Assembly (NCBI RefSeq): GCF_016654015.1
Contig: NZ_JAEPWM010000008.1
Coordinates: 124,001-188,000, forward strand
Direction: 5' to 3'
DNA length: 64,000 nt
Origin: Ramlibacter ginsenosidimutans
GTDB lineage: Bacteria > Pseudomonadota > Gammaproteobacteria > Burkholderiales > Burkholderiaceae_C
The position numbers and the translations under genes were made by a program. How positions within the stretch are numbered: the first letter of the stretch is position 1; each line of letters starts with the position of its first letter. The notes under the pieces are model-generated. The model saw nothing but the letters and a program-made list of their open reading frames with translations. It was not told the origin of the DNA and did not search any database. This document shows, one piece after another, positions 39,324-49,590 of the stretch.

Positions 39324-39411
39324 GCTGGGGTTCGCCTGCGGCTCACCGCCAGCCTACCGTTCCGCCGCCCCGCGTCCGTAGGCTGGCGGTGAGCGCAGCG
39401 AACCCCAGCTC
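39324..39411. repeat. GTAGGCTGG-family paired hairpin repeat between the monooxygenase and kynA
   Basis: A unit GCTGGGGTTCGCCTGCGGCT ending in CAGCCTACCG is followed by an inverted unit CGTAGGCTGGCGGTGAGCGC ending in CCCCAGCT. The pair fills the convergent gap and its end overlaps the kynA stop codon, where it could serve as a bidirectional transcription end. Confidence 0.85.
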
Positions 39412-40258
39412 ACAAGTCCGTCCGCAGCTGCCAGATCTCCGGGAACAGCACCACGTCCAGCATCTTGCGCAGGTAGCTGACGCCGCCCGTGCCGCCGGTG
39501 CCGCGCTTGAAGCCGATCACGCGTTCCACCGTCGTCACGTGGCGGAAGCGCCAGAGGCGAAAGGCGTCTTCGAGGTCGGTGAGTTCCTCGCCCAGCTGGT
39601 ACAGGTCCCAGCGCGCCTGCGGGTCCCGGTACACCTGCAGCCAGGCTTGTTCCACCTGCTTGTCCGCGACGTAGGGCTGCGTCCAGTCGCGCTCCAGGTG
39701 CGACGCGGGCACGGCCAGGCCGCGCCGCGCGAGCAGCCGCAGCGCCTCGTCGTAGAGCGACGGCGCCTCGTACGCTGCGCGCACCACGGCCAGCCGCTCG
39801 GCGTGGTGTTCGTGCGGTTTCAGCATCGCGGCGTTCTTGTTGCCCAGGCGGAACTCGATGCAGCGGTACTGCCAGCTCTGGAAGCCGCTCGAGCTGGCCA
39901 GGTAGGGCCGGATCGCGCTGTACTCCGGCGGCGTCATGGTGGCCAGCACGTCCCACGCGTGCACCAGCTGCTCCATGATGCGCGACACGCGCGCCAGCAT
40001 CTTGAAGGCAGGCGGCAGTTCGTCGCGCGCGATGCAGGCGATGGCCGCCGCGAGCTCGTGCAGCATCAGCTTCATCCACAACTCGCTGGTCTGGTGCTGC
40101 ACGATGAACAGCATCTCGTTGTGGTCGGGCGAGAGCGGCTTCTGCGCCCCCAGGATCGCATCGAGCTGCAGGTAGTCCCCGTAGCTCATGTCGCGGCTGA
40201 AATCCAGCTGCGCCTTTTCGGCGTGGACGATGTCTTCGGGCCGGGTCGGATCGGTCAT
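39410..40258 (-). CDS. kynA: Tryptophan 2,3-dioxygenase
   Basis: A haem enzyme that opens the indole ring of L-tryptophan to N-formylkynurenine. The 282-residue protein has the conserved [52 protein letters not shown] and the C-terminal [17 protein letters not shown] active-site loop. Length is normal. Its start overlaps the kynU stop by ATGA. It is the last gene of kynB-kynU-kynA, which together give anthranilate plus alanine. Confidence 0.98.
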   Translation of the reverse strand: MTDPTRPEDIVHAEKAQLDFSRDMSYGDYLQLDAILGAQKPLSPDHNEMLFIVQHQTSELWMKLMLHELAAAIACIARDELPPAFKMLARVSRIMEQLVHAWDVLATMTPPEYSAIRPYLASSSGFQSWQYRCIEFRLGNKNAAMLKPHEHHAERLAVVRAAYEAPSLYDEALRLLARRGLAVPASHLERDWTQPYVADKQVEQAWLQVYRDPQARWDLYQLGEELTDLEDAFRLWRFRHVTTVERVIGFKRGTGGTGGVSYLRKMLDVVLFPEIWQLRTDL

Positions 40259-41517
40259 GTCACGGCGTGCTGGCGGTTGAATTCGGGGCGCTGCCACTCT
40301 TCTTCGGACAGCACTTCGCGCAGGTGCTCCACCGCGTGCCACACGTCCTCGAAGCGCAGGTACAGGGGCGTGAAGCCGAAGCGCAGGATGTCGGGGCGGC
40401 CCGCGCGGAAGTCTCCGATCACGCCGCGCGCGACCAGGGCCTGCACGATCGCGTAGGCGCCCACCTCGCGCGTGAGGCACACCTGCGAGCCGCGCAAGGC
40501 GTGTTCGCGCGGGGTCGCGAGGCCGAGGCCATAGCCTTCGCAGCGCTCCTCGACCAGCTGGATGAACAGGTCGGTGAGCGCGAGCGACTTGCGCCGCAGC
40601 GCCGCCATGCCGCCGAGCGGCCGCGCCGCGAGCAGCGTCGCCAGCCCGCACTCCAGCGCGATCATGCTCAGCATCGGCTGCGTGCCGCACAGGTAGCGCT
40701 GGATGCCGGGCGCAGGCTGGTAGTCCGGCGTGAAGGCGAACGGCGTGGCATGGCCCCACCAGCCGGAGAGCGGCTGCCAGAACCGGTCCGCGTGGCGCGG
40801 ATGCACCCACACGAAGGCGGGCGCGCCGGGACCGCCATTGAGGTACTTGTAGCCGCAGCCGATCGCGAAGTCGGCGTCCGCCGCATGCAGGTCGACTTCC
40901 ACCGCGCCGGCACTGTGCGCCAGGTCCCAGATCACGAGCGCGCCCGCGGCATGCGCCGTCCGCGTGAGGGCGCGCATGTCGTGCATGGCGCCGGTGCGGT
41001 AGTTGACGTGCGTGAGCATCAGCACCGCGGTGTCGTCGGCCAGCGCGGAGCGGATCTGCTCGCCCTCCAGCAACTGCAGCGTGAAGCCCCGCTCGCGGCA
41101 CAGGCCTTCGGCGATGTAGAGGTCGGTCGGGAAGTTGCTGCGCTCGCTGACGACGGTGCGGCGCGCGGGCGCGTCGGCGCGCGCGATGGACAGCGCCGCG
41201 CTGAGCACCTTGAACAGGTTGATGGACGTGCTGTCCGTGGCGACCACTTCGCCGGGGCGCGCGCCGACCAGCGTCGCGATCTGGTCGCCCAGGCGTTGCG
41301 GCAGCTCGAACCAGCCGGCCGTGTTCCAGGAGCGAATCAGTCCTTCGCCCCATTCCTCACGCACGGCGCGGGCGATGCGGTCGGGGGCGGCCTTGGGCAG
41401 CGGCCCCAGCGAATTGCCATCGAGGTAGATCACGCCCTCGGGCAGCGTGAACAGGTCGCGCAGTGCGCGCAAGGGGTCCTGCGCGTCCAGCGCACGGCAG
41501 TCCTGCAGTCGGGTCAT
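40255..41517 (-). CDS. kynU: Kynureninase
   Basis: A pyridoxal-phosphate enzyme that splits kynurenine to anthranilate and alanine. From the ATG at 41517 the product is 420 residues; a GTG at 41532 would add five. The pyridoxal-phosphate lysine is K224 in [12 protein letters not shown], with [11 protein letters not shown] at the N-terminus and [13 protein letters not shown] carrying the cofactor aspartate. It follows kynB by 55 bp and overlaps kynA by four bases. Confidence 0.97.
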   Translation of the reverse strand: MTRLQDCRALDAQDPLRALRDLFTLPEGVIYLDGNSLGPLPKAAPDRIARAVREEWGEGLIRSWNTAGWFELPQRLGDQIATLVGARPGEVVATDSTSINLFKVLSAALSIARADAPARRTVVSERSNFPTDLYIAEGLCRERGFTLQLLEGEQIRSALADDTAVLMLTHVNYRTGAMHDMRALTRTAHAAGALVIWDLAHSAGAVEVDLHAADADFAIGCGYKYLNGGPGAPAFVWVHPRHADRFWQPLSGWWGHATPFAFTPDYQPAPGIQRYLCGTQPMLSMIALECGLATLLAARPLGGMAALRRKSLALTDLFIQLVEERCEGYGLGLATPREHALRGSQVCLTREVGAYAIVQALVARGVIGDFRAGRPDILRFGFTPLYLRFEDVWHAVEHLREVLSEEEWQRPEFNRQHAVT

Positions 41518-41572
41518 TCGAAGGCCCTCCACGCTACGCGTTGCGGGATTCGCCTCGGGGCGGCCCGGCGGC

Positions 41573-42202
41573 TCATCGCCATTCCCTCAGCACGGCGCGC
41601 ACGGGCGAGGCGTCGGCCGTCATCAGTTTCAGGGGCAGGGCGATCAGCTCGTAATCGCCCTCGGGCACGTCGTCGAGCACCAGGTTCTCTAGCACGCGCA
41701 GCCCGCGCCGGCGGATCGCCTGGTGGCTGTCCAGCGTCTTGCTCGCCGCGGGGTCGATGCTGGCGGTGTCGATGCCCACCAGCCGCACGCCGGCGTCGGC
41801 GAGGCGCTCGATGGTGTCCGGTGCAAAGGCGGCGAGCTCCGGGTCCCAGCGGTCCACGGGCGCGCGCTCGTAGGTGCGCACGAGCACGCGCGGCGGCAGC
41901 TCGTGGATCGCGTGCGCCATGTGCTCCCACGTGACCAGCGGCCCGCGCGCGATCGCGTGGATGACGCGGCAAGGCCCGAGGTAGGGATCGAGCGCGAGCG
42001 CACCCACCGGTGCGCCCTGCGGGTCGTAGTGCAGCGGCGCATCGGCATGCGCGCCCACATGCGGCGACAGCGTGAGGGTGCTGACGTTCACGGGGCAGCC
42101 GGGCGCGATCTGCGCGGCCCACTGCTGCCGGTAAGGCGTATCGCCGGGGAAGACCGGTGCGCCTTCCCGCACCGGCGGCGAGATGTCCCAGAGGCGTGGC
42201 AT
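41573..42202 (-). CDS. kynB: Kynurenine formamidase (arylformamidase)
   Basis: Hydrolyses N-formylkynurenine to kynurenine. The 209-residue protein belongs to the KynB/cyclase-like metal hydrolase family: [20 protein letters not shown] at the N-terminus, the metal motif [12 protein letters not shown] near residue 50, and GIDTASIDP in the middle. The ATG at 42202 gives the family N-terminus. It is the first gene of kynB-kynU-kynA. No Lrp-type kynR regulator lies next to it, although many proteobacterial kyn operons have one; the 104-bp upstream gap to fetB shows no obvious operator. Confidence 0.97.
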   Translation of the reverse strand: MPRLWDISPPVREGAPVFPGDTPYRQQWAAQIAPGCPVNVSTLTLSPHVGAHADAPLHYDPQGAPVGALALDPYLGPCRVIHAIARGPLVTWEHMAHAIHELPPRVLVRTYERAPVDRWDPELAAFAPDTIERLADAGVRLVGIDTASIDPAASKTLDSHQAIRRRGLRVLENLVLDDVPEGDYELIALPLKLMTADASPVRAVLREWR

Positions 42203-42306
42203 GCGGCGCAGTGTGCGCCGCTCGCGCGGGGCGTGGTGTCGGTTCGCTCCAACACCGGGGCAAATTTTCTTGAGGCCTGAAGGATCCGGGTGCCGGGCTG
42301 CGCGGC

Positions 42307-43098
42307 TCAGGTGCTGCGCAGCCGGTCCAGCCGCAACCGGTGGCGCGCATCGGTCGCACGCCAGGCCGCTGCGTAGCTGGTGGCTGCGACCGCCAGCGCC
42401 GCCGCGCCGGCCAGCAGGAACAGCACGAACACCTGGTACTTCGCCGCCTCGAAGGGCGGCATGCCGGCGAGGATCTGGCCGGTCATCATGCCGGGCAGCG
42501 TGATCACGCCCGCGGCGGCCATCTGGTTGATGATGGGGATCATGCCGTTGCGCGCGGCGCTGCGCTGCAGCGGCGCCAGCGCGGTGTAGCGGGTCGCGCC
42601 GAGGGCGAGTTGCGCCTCCACCGCCGCGCGTTCGCGCACCAGCATGCCGGTGAAGGTGTTGAGCGTGACGCTGGCCGAACTCATCGCGTTGCCCAGCACG
42701 ATGCCGAGCAAGGGGATCGCCACCTGCGGCGACAGCCAGTGCTCGGGGCGCAGGGTGGCCAGCGCGAAGCCCGTCACGATGACGCTCGCGATGGCGATCG
42801 GCAGGCTGGCGAGCGCGACCGCCGTGCCGCCGGCGAAGCGCCGGTCCTGCCGCGAGAAGGTCTCGTAGCCGGCCGCACCGAGCATGGCGACCATGACCAG
42901 CACGGTGAGCCAGGGCGACTGGTTGGCGAACAGCTGCTTGAGCACCAGTCCGACCAGCAGCAGTTGCACGACCGTGCGCGCCGCGGCGACCAGCAGCGGG
43001 CGCGCAATGCCCATCTGCATCCACAACGACAACCCGGCGCTGGCGACGACCAGCACGGCGGTGGCGGCAAGCTGCCACGTGGAGAGCACGTGTTCCAT
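42307..43098 (-). CDS. fetB: FetB-type ABC transporter permease
   Basis: A 263-residue membrane protein of the FetB/YbbM family, the permease half of an iron-export ABC system in E. coli. Helices are clear, with text such as [28 protein letters not shown] and the long motif around [10 protein letters not shown], and [16 protein letters not shown]. The start overlaps the fetA stop (TGATG), so the pair is translationally coupled. Some relatives are annotated with other substrates, so iron efflux is likely but not proven. Confidence 0.92.
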   Translation of the reverse strand: MEHVLSTWQLAATAVLVVASAGLSLWMQMGIARPLLVAAARTVVQLLLVGLVLKQLFANQSPWLTVLVMVAMLGAAGYETFSRQDRRFAGGTAVALASLPIAIASVIVTGFALATLRPEHWLSPQVAIPLLGIVLGNAMSSASVTLNTFTGMLVRERAAVEAQLALGATRYTALAPLQRSAARNGMIPIINQMAAAGVITLPGMMTGQILAGMPPFEAAKYQVFVLFLLAGAAALAVAATSYAAAWRATDARHRLRLDRLRST

Positions 43099-43691
43099 CA
43101 GGAGGACTCCTGCAACTGGCCGTCGGCCAGTCGATAGCGGCGGTGGGCAAGGCGCACGGCCTGTTGCGGATCGTGCGTGACCAGCAGCAGCGTCGTGCCT
43201 TGCGCCAGGCGCTCGCGCAGCAGCTCCTCGACCAGCCACGTGCTTTCGGCATCGAGGCCGGAGGTCGGTTCATCGAGCAGCAGCACGCGGTTCTCGGGCG
43301 TCATCGCGCGCAGCAGCGCGAGGCGCTGGCGCTCGCCGGTGGACAGGCGCGCCACCTCCCACTCGCCCACGTCGGGCGCGAGGCCCACGCGCGGCAGCAG
43401 TTCGCGCAAGGCAGCCGCGTCGCGAAAATGCGGGCCGACCTTGTCGTTCCACCAGCCCGAAGCGGCGGCCACGTAGCTCACGCGACGCCGCCATTGCGGC
43501 GCCGGCATGCCGGAGCAGGCTTCGCCATCGAGCAGCACGTCGCCCTCGTGCGGATCGAGGTCGGCGATCATGCGCAGCAGCACGCTCTTGCCCGAGCCGG
43601 AGCGGCCCACGATGGACACGCAGGAGCCGCCATCCACCTGCAGCGTGATCGGCCCCACGTGCAGCCGATGCAGTTGCTTCGTCGCCAGCAT
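43098..43691 (-). CDS. fetA: FetA-type ABC transporter ATP-binding protein
   Basis: A 197-residue ATPase that pairs with the overlapping FetB permease. It has the Walker A motif GRSGSGKS, the ABC signature LSTGERQR and Walker [13 protein letters not shown]. The protein is short, as FetA usually is, and the start at 43691 gives [20 protein letters not shown], a normal ABC N-terminal strand. It lies 10 bp after the YkgJ-family gene, forming ykgJ-fetA-fetB on the minus strand. Confidence 0.93.
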   Translation of the reverse strand: MLATKQLHRLHVGPITLQVDGGSCVSIVGRSGSGKSVLLRMIADLDPHEGDVLLDGEACSGMPAPQWRRRVSYVAAASGWWNDKVGPHFRDAAALRELLPRVGLAPDVGEWEVARLSTGERQRLALLRAMTPENRVLLLDEPTSGLDAESTWLVEELLRERLAQGTTLLLVTHDPQQAVRLAHRRYRLADGQLQESS

Positions 43692-43701
43692 CCGCGCGCG
43701 A

Positions 43702-44028
43702 TCAGGCCGCCAGCGGCGGCAGGCCGTGGCGCGCCCGGGCCCGCTCGCAGGCGTCGCTGCCCGGCTCCAGTTCGCGGCACGGGTTGGGACGCCACTCGTA
43801 GATGCCGCAGGAGGCGCGCTCGCCCACGCGGCCGGTGAGCGCCGCACAGCGGACCGGCACGTGGTCGGTGCCGCGCATGCGCATCGTGCTGCCGTTCACT
43901 TCGACCGCGAGCCCGCGCGGCACGCGGCCGCCTTCGTCCTCCATCTCGTGCAGCGAGAAGTCGACGCGGTACGCCGCGCAGCAGGCGCCGCAGAGGAGGC
44001 AGGGGTAGGCACTGGATTCTTGTGACAT
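43702..44028 (-). CDS. YkgJ-family cysteine-cluster protein
   Basis: A 108-residue protein with the YkgJ CxxCxxCC motif at C10, C13, C16 and C17 (PCLLCGACC) and further cysteines in CAALTGR, ASCGIY and NPCREL. The family is thought to bind zinc or an iron-sulfur cluster; the precise role is unknown. It is the first gene of the ykgJ-fetA-fetB run, which suggests a link to metal handling. A LexA-like box lies 42 bp upstream of its start, between it and a divergent gene. Confidence 0.88.
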   Translation of the reverse strand: MSQESSAYPCLLCGACCAAYRVDFSLHEMEDEGGRVPRGLAVEVNGSTMRMRGTDHVPVRCAALTGRVGERASCGIYEWRPNPCRELEPGSDACERARARHGLPPLAA

Positions 44029-44069
44029 ACGAGGTCATCGCGACGCCTGGCGGGCCCGTTGCGACAGGA

Positions 44070-44085
44070 CTGTACACGCGTACAG
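44070..44085. promoter_or_regulatory. LexA-like SOS box CTGTACACGCGTACAG
   Basis: The 16-mer fits CTGT-N8-ACAG exactly and has 14 of 16 positions in dyad symmetry. It lies 27 bp upstream of the small SANT-like gene and 42 bp upstream of the divergent YkgJ gene. The centre is more GC-rich than a classical LexA site, so it remains a candidate. Confidence 0.45.
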
Positions 44086-44112
44086 ACACCGCCACAGGCA
44101 AGGAGAGTCCCC

Positions 44113-44511
44113 ATGGAACTGCAGATCGCGCGCCAGATTATCGACACCCTGGCCCAGGGCATCCATCCGGTCACGGGTGAGGCCATGCCCGAGGACAGCC
44201 CTTACAACGCACCTCCGGTCATCCGGGCGCTGCACGCCGTGTCGCGCGCGCTCGAGGACGCGGCCGCCGCGCCCGCTGCCGAAGCCGCCAAGCCGCGCCG
44301 TGCGCAGCCACCCAACGCGGGCAAGGCCTGGTCGGCGCAGGAGGACGCGGCACTGGAGACGGCGTTCGAGGCCGGCATCGCCCTCAAGCAGGTGGCGCAG
44401 GAACTGGGACGCACCGCCTTCGCCGTGGAGCAGCGCCTCGTGCGCCTGGGCAAGATCGCCGCGCCGGCGGGAGGAGGGCGCTTCCGGACGTCCAGCGCCG
44501 CGATGGGCTGA
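44113..44511 (+). CDS. Small protein with SANT/Myb-like helix region, function unknown
   Basis: A 132-residue protein, MELQIARQIIDTLAQGIHPV at the start, an Ala/Pro linker near residues 55-75, then GKAWSAQEDAALETAFEAG and LKQVAQELGRTAFAVEQRLV (about 76-120), which resembles a SANT/Myb or GcrA-like DNA-binding helix set. It ends with a short basic tail. The start follows AAGGAGAGTCCCC. A LexA-like box lies just upstream, so damage-inducible expression is possible. Not a recognised named family; a DNA-associated role is inferred from the helix pattern only. Confidence 0.8.
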   Translation: MELQIARQIIDTLAQGIHPVTGEAMPEDSPYNAPPVIRALHAVSRALEDAAAAPAAEAAKPRRAQPPNAGKAWSAQEDAALETAFEAGIALKQVAQELGRTAFAVEQRLVRLGKIAAPAGGGRFRTSSAAMG

Positions 44512-44545
44512 GCGCCGCAGCGCAGCCGGCGTGCGGTGCCGAGGC

Positions 44546-45468
<923 letters not shown>

Positions 45469-45472
<4 letters not shown>

Positions 45473-46662
45473 TCCGCCAGGAAGGCCTTCACCAGCGGCG
45501 CCAGGATCGCGACCACGTCGTCGGCCAGCTTCTCGGTCATGATCAGCGAGGGCAGCAGGCGGATCACGGTGTCCGCGGTCACGCTGATCAACAGGCCCGC
45601 GTCCGCGGCGCGTTTGGTGAGCACGCCGCAATTGCGGTCGAGCTCTATGCCGATCATCAGGCCCTGACCGCGGATCTCCACGACACCCTTCAGTCCGCCG
45701 AGCTCGCGGGCGAGCGCGCCCCTGAGGTGCGCGCCCACGCGCAGTGCGTTGTCCAGGAGCTGGTCCTCCTCCATGATGCGGATCGTCTCCACGCCCGCGC
45801 GCATCGCCAGCGGGTTGCCGCCGAAGGTGGTGCCATGGTTGCCCGGCTGGAAGATGTTCGCGGCCTTGGGACCGGCGACCACCGCCGCGATCGGCACGCC
45901 CGAGCCCAGGCCCTTGGCCAGCGGCATCACGTCGGGCACGATGCCGGCCCACTGGTGCGCGAACCACTTGCCCGTGCGGCCCATGCCGCACTGCACCTCG
46001 TCGATGATCAGCAGCCAGTCCTTCTGGTCGCACAGCTGGCGCACCTGCTGCAGGTACTCGATGCGCATCTGGTTGATGCCGCCTTCGCCCTGGATGGTCT
46101 CGAACATCACTGCCACGACGTTGGGATTGCCTTCGGTGGCCCGCTTCAGCGCGGCGAGGTCGTTCAAGGGCACGCGGATGAAGCCTTCCACCAGCGGGCC
46201 GAAGCCCTCCTGCACCTTCTCGTTGCCGGTGGCGGAGAGCGTCGCGATGCTGCGGCCGTGGAAGGCTTTCTCGTAGACGACGATCTCGGGCCGCTCGATG
46301 CCCCGGTTATGGCCGTACTTGCGCGCCAGCTTGATTGCCGCCTCGTTCGCCTCCAGGCCGGTCGAGCCGAAGAACACGTTGGTCATGCCCGAGAGCTCGA
46401 CCAGCTTGGCCGCGAGCTTCTCCTGGTTGGGCACGTGGTAGTAGTTGCAGGTATGGATGATCTTCGCGACCTGGTCCTGCAGGGCCGGCACGAGCTTGGG
46501 GTGGTTGTGCCCGAGCGTGTTGACCGCGATGCCCGCCAGCGCGTCGAGGTAGCGCTTGCCGTTCACGTCCCACACGTAGCAGCCGTCGCCGCGCTCGAGC
46601 GCGATCGGCAGCCGGCCGTAGGTGTTCATGGTGTGGGGCGATGCCGCCTCGATCTGGGCCAT
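45469..46662 (-). CDS. argD: Acetylornithine aminotransferase
   Basis: A pyridoxal-phosphate transaminase making N-acetylornithine; in many bacteria it also serves succinyldiaminopimelate transamination. The 397-residue protein has D221 (IIDEVQCGMGRTG) and the cofactor lysine K250 (MPLAKGLGSGVPIAA). The ATG at 46662 gives the normal start MAQIEAASPHTMNTYGRLPI. It is coupled to argF by a 4-bp overlap. The divergent DUF3579 gene begins 238 bp away, and that gap holds a TCTTATATAAGA palindrome. Confidence 0.96.
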
Positions 46663-46827
46663 GGGTGCACTTCCTCGATTCACAAATGAAAGCGGCTCCA
46701 CGCGAGAGAGCCGTCGGGACACGATTGTAGGCACACGGCCTGGCCGGCTTGCTTGAGAATTCCGCATCACAGCGATGCCCCGGACAGCCAGACTACAGCC
46801 CCGCGACGTCCAATCGGGGCGGCCAAG

Positions 46828-46839
46828 TCTTATATAAGA
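46828..46839. promoter_or_regulatory. Palindrome TCTTATATAAGA between argD and the DUF3579 gene
   Basis: Second copy of the 12-bp palindrome seen between gntR and mdh; the shared core is GTCTTATATAAGATA. It lies about 62 bp upstream of the DUF3579 start, beside a TAGAAT (46840-46845) that could be a -10 box. Either a regulator site or part of a promoter. Confidence 0.5.
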
Positions 46840-46900
46840 TAGAATACTTGTGCGCTGCAGCAAGAGCTTGCCTGCGGTGCCACCGCCCCCCGACACGACC

Positions 46901-47215
46901 ATGGTTTCCCGCACTGCCAGTGAAGTGTTCATCCAGGGCATCACCAAGGATGGACGCACCTTCCGCCCCAGCGACTGGGCGGAGCGGCTGGCAGGCGTCA
47001 TGAGTCCGTTCCGCCCCGGCGGCGCGCAGCCGGGCAGCCACCTGAGCTACTCGCCGTGGTGCATCCCCACGGTGATCCAGGGCGTCAAGTGCGTCGTCGT
47101 CAACCGCCAGCTGCGCGACCTCGAACCCATGGCCTGGGACTTCGTCCTGAACTTCGCGAAGGACAACGACCTGCAGGTGAGCGAGGCCTGCCTGCTACCC
47201 GATCGCGATTCCTAG
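46901..47215 (+). CDS. DUF3579 family protein
   Basis: A 104-residue protein of the DUF3579 family found in betaproteobacteria next to argD. Typical text includes FIQGITKDGRTFRPSDWAER, the SYSPWCIPTVIQGVKCVVVN core and MAWDFVLNFAKDNDLQ. It contains no signal peptide or membrane helix and is probably cytosolic. The function is unknown. The ATG at 46901 is preferred to an upstream TTG that would add 17 residues of no family resemblance. Confidence 0.88.
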   Translation: MVSRTASEVFIQGITKDGRTFRPSDWAERLAGVMSPFRPGGAQPGSHLSYSPWCIPTVIQGVKCVVVNRQLRDLEPMAWDFVLNFAKDNDLQVSEACLLPDRDS

Positions 47216-47287
47216 AGCCCAGGCTCCTGGCGCATCGGACGAAGGTCCCATGGACCCGTGCGCGCGCTGTGTGGACGCTTGGCGCCC

Positions 47288-49048
47288 ATGGACCATGACC
47301 TGAATCCCCCGGGCGCCCTGTCGCGCCGGCAGTTCCTGCGTGCGGCCGGATCCGGCGCACTGGCCCTGGGCGCCGACAGTGCGCTGCCCCAGCCGGCCGG
47401 ACCCGCCGGGCCCTACAACATCCTGTTCATCCTGGTCGACCAGCAGCGGTACTTCCGGCCGGGCGAGCTGCCGGCGGACTACCGGTTGCCCGCGCAGGAG
47501 GGGCTGCTCGCGCGCGGCACGTTGTTCGTCAACCACCGCATCGCGTCCTGCGTGTGCACCTCGTCGCGCTCGGTGCTCTACACGGGCCGGCACATCCAGC
47601 ACACCCGGATGTTCGACAACACGAACTTCCCGTGGATCGAGAGCATGTCGACGGACATTCCGACGGTGGGCGACATGCTGCGCGATGCCGGCTACTACAG
47701 CGCCTACAAGGGCAAGTGGCACCTGACCAAGGAGTTCGAGACGGTCAACAAGCTCGGCTCGCCGACGAAGATCTTCACCGCCGAAATGGAGCAATACGGC
47801 TTCTCGGACTATGTCGGCATCGGCGACATCATCGCCCACACCCGCGGCGGCTACGCGCACGACGGCGTCATCGCAGCGATGGGCGTGAGCTGGCTGCGCA
47901 GCAAGGGCCGCGAGCTGGCGGCGGCGGGCAAGCCCTGGTTCCTGGCGGTCAACCTCGTGAATCCGCACGACGTGATGTTTTACGACACCGATGCGCCCGG
48001 CACGGAGGTGCGCGATCGACGCGGCATCACGCATGTGGCGCGCGATCCCGTCGATCCGCTCTATGCCAGGCAGTGGGACTTCACGCTCCCGGCCAGCTAC
48101 GCGCAGCCGCTGGCTGCGCCGGGGCGCCCGCCGGCCCACGCCGATTTCCTGCGGTCGCACGACGCACTGGTCGGCGAGATCCCGAACGAGGAGCCGCGCT
48201 GGCGGCGACGGCACAACTACTACCTGAACTGCATGCGCGACGTCGACCGGAACATCGCGGCGGTGCTGTCCGAACTGGAGGCGGCGGGACTCGCGGACCG
48301 CACCATCGTCATCCTCACTTCCGACCACGGCGACATGGATGGCGCCCACCGGCTGCACGCCAAGGGAGCGGTCGCCTACCGGGAGCAGAACAACGTGCCG
48401 CTGCTGATCGCGCATCCGGCCCACCCGGGCGGCGGGCAATGCCGCGCCGTCACGTCGCACCTGGACATCGCCCCGACCCTGGTGGCGCTGACCGGCATCG
48501 CGCAGGACCAGCGCGCCGCGATCGTGAAGGGACTGCCGGGGCACGACTTGTCCGGCCTGCTGGCAGCCCCCGGGCAGGCCGGGGCGGATGCGGTCCGTCC
48601 GGGTGCGCTCTTCTGCTACAACATGCTCGCCTACCTCGACGGCGACTACATGGCCAAGGCCGTCGCCCACCTGCAGGCGGGCGGCAGGCCGGACCAGTTG
48701 AAGGCGGCCGGCATCCGCCCCGACCTGATGAAGCGGGGCGCCGTGCGTTCCGTGTTCGACGGCCGCTACACCTTCGCGCGCTACTTCGCGCCCCGGCAGC
48801 ACAACCGGCCGGGGACGCTGGAGGCGCTCTACCGGTTCAACGACGTGGAGCTGTACGACCTGCAGGCCGATCCGGCCGAGATGGACAACCTGGCTGCCGG
48901 CAGCCGCCATCGCGACCTGGTCGCGGCCATGAACGACAAGCTCAATCGCCTGGTCGACACCGAAGTGGGCGAGGACCGGGGACAGATGCTGCCCGGCGGC
49001 ATCGAAGCGGGATGGGAAGTGAGCCAGGAGACGATGGCGGGCGCCTGA
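47288..49048 (+). CDS. Tat-exported type I sulfatase-like hydrolase
   Basis: A 586-residue alkaline-phosphatase-superfamily enzyme expected to hydrolyse sulfate (or phosphonate) esters in the periplasm. The N-terminus has a twin-arginine signal (LSRRQFLRAAGSGALALGAD, residues 11-30). Metal ligands are visible at D51 (FILVDQQR) and in TSDHGDMDG. The formylglycine region reads ASCVCTSSRSVLYTGRH: the expected Cys-x-Pro/Ala-Ser-Arg is C90-T-S-S-R94 with serine in the third place. No formylglycine-generating enzyme is nearby. The gene sits between DUF3579 and rpsT, which I expect to be adjacent in relatives, so it may be an insertion. A terminator follows. Confidence 0.9.
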   Translation: MDHDLNPPGALSRRQFLRAAGSGALALGADSALPQPAGPAGPYNILFILVDQQRYFRPGELPADYRLPAQEGLLARGTLFVNHRIASCVCTSSRSVLYTGRHIQHTRMFDNTNFPWIESMSTDIPTVGDMLRDAGYYSAYKGKWHLTKEFETVNKLGSPTKIFTAEMEQYGFSDYVGIGDIIAHTRGGYAHDGVIAAMGVSWLRSKGRELAAAGKPWFLAVNLVNPHDVMFYDTDAPGTEVRDRRGITHVARDPVDPLYARQWDFTLPASYAQPLAAPGRPPAHADFLRSHDALVGEIPNEEPRWRRRHNYYLNCMRDVDRNIAAVLSELEAAGLADRTIVILTSDHGDMDGAHRLHAKGAVAYREQNNVPLLIAHPAHPGGGQCRAVTSHLDIAPTLVALTGIAQDQRAAIVKGLPGHDLSGLLAAPGQAGADAVRPGALFCYNMLAYLDGDYMAKAVAHLQAGGRPDQLKAAGIRPDLMKRGAVRSVFDGRYTFARYFAPRQHNRPGTLEALYRFNDVELYDLQADPAEMDNLAAGSRHRDLVAAMNDKLNRLVDTEVGEDRGQMLPGGIEAGWEVSQETMAGA

Positions 49049-49063
49049 GGCCGCGCTCCCATG

Positions 49064-49088
49064 AAAAAACCGCCCGAAGGCGGTTTTT
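49064..49088. terminator. Bidirectional intrinsic terminator between the sulfatase and rpsT
   Basis: Stem AAAAACCGCC/GGCGGTTTTT with a CGAA loop, A-rich on the left and T-rich on the right, so it can work in both directions. It lies 15 bp after the sulfatase stop and 80 bp after the rpsT stop. Confidence 0.85.
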
Positions 49089-49168
49089 CACTTTTTGCTT
49101 TGCTGGCAGCGCACCCGGTTCAAACGGCGCGAGCCCGGGGGCTCACGTGCTGACCCGACGCTGGTGCG

Positions 49169-49474
49169 TCAGGCGGCGGCCGGGGCTTGCAGGCCCTTGA
49201 CCTTGGCCGAGAGGCGGCTCTTGTCGCGCGCGGCCTTGTTCTTGTGGAAGATGCCCTTGTCGGCCACCGTGTCCACGATCGATTGCGCCTTGGCGAACAG
49301 CTCGGTCGCCTTGGCCTTGTCACCCGCGGCGACCGCCTTCTCGACGTTCTTCACCGCGGTACGGTATTTGGAGCGCAGGGACGTGTTCGCTGCGTTCAGT
49401 TTCACGTCCTGGCGGGCGCGCTTGCGGCCCGACGCGAGGCGTGGGTTCTTCTTCTTGGGTTTGCCAGAAGCCAT
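49169..49474 (-). CDS. rpsT: 30S ribosomal protein S20
   Basis: A 101-residue basic protein that binds 16S rRNA early in small-subunit assembly. The start at 49474 gives [20 protein letters not shown], the family N-terminus, then [20 protein letters not shown] and the [20 protein letters not shown] block. An ACATTCC-complement leader with GGAAC precedes the ATG. It is slightly longer than E. coli S20 (87) through an Ala/Pro tail. Divergent from murJ, as in other Burkholderiales. Confidence 0.98.
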   Translation of the reverse strand: MASGKPKKKNPRLASGRKRARQDVKLNAANTSLRSKYRTAVKNVEKAVAAGDKAKATELFAKAQSIVDTVADKGIFHKNKAARDKSRLSAKVKGLQAPAAA

Positions 49475-49590
49475 GGAATGTTCCTTGAGGGTCTGAGGAT
49501 GATGCCAGCAAAGCCCGCGATTATAGCCCGCGGCCATGTCCTACGCCCGCACAGGGCGGCATGCGCAACCGCAGGGCTACACTCGAGTCG

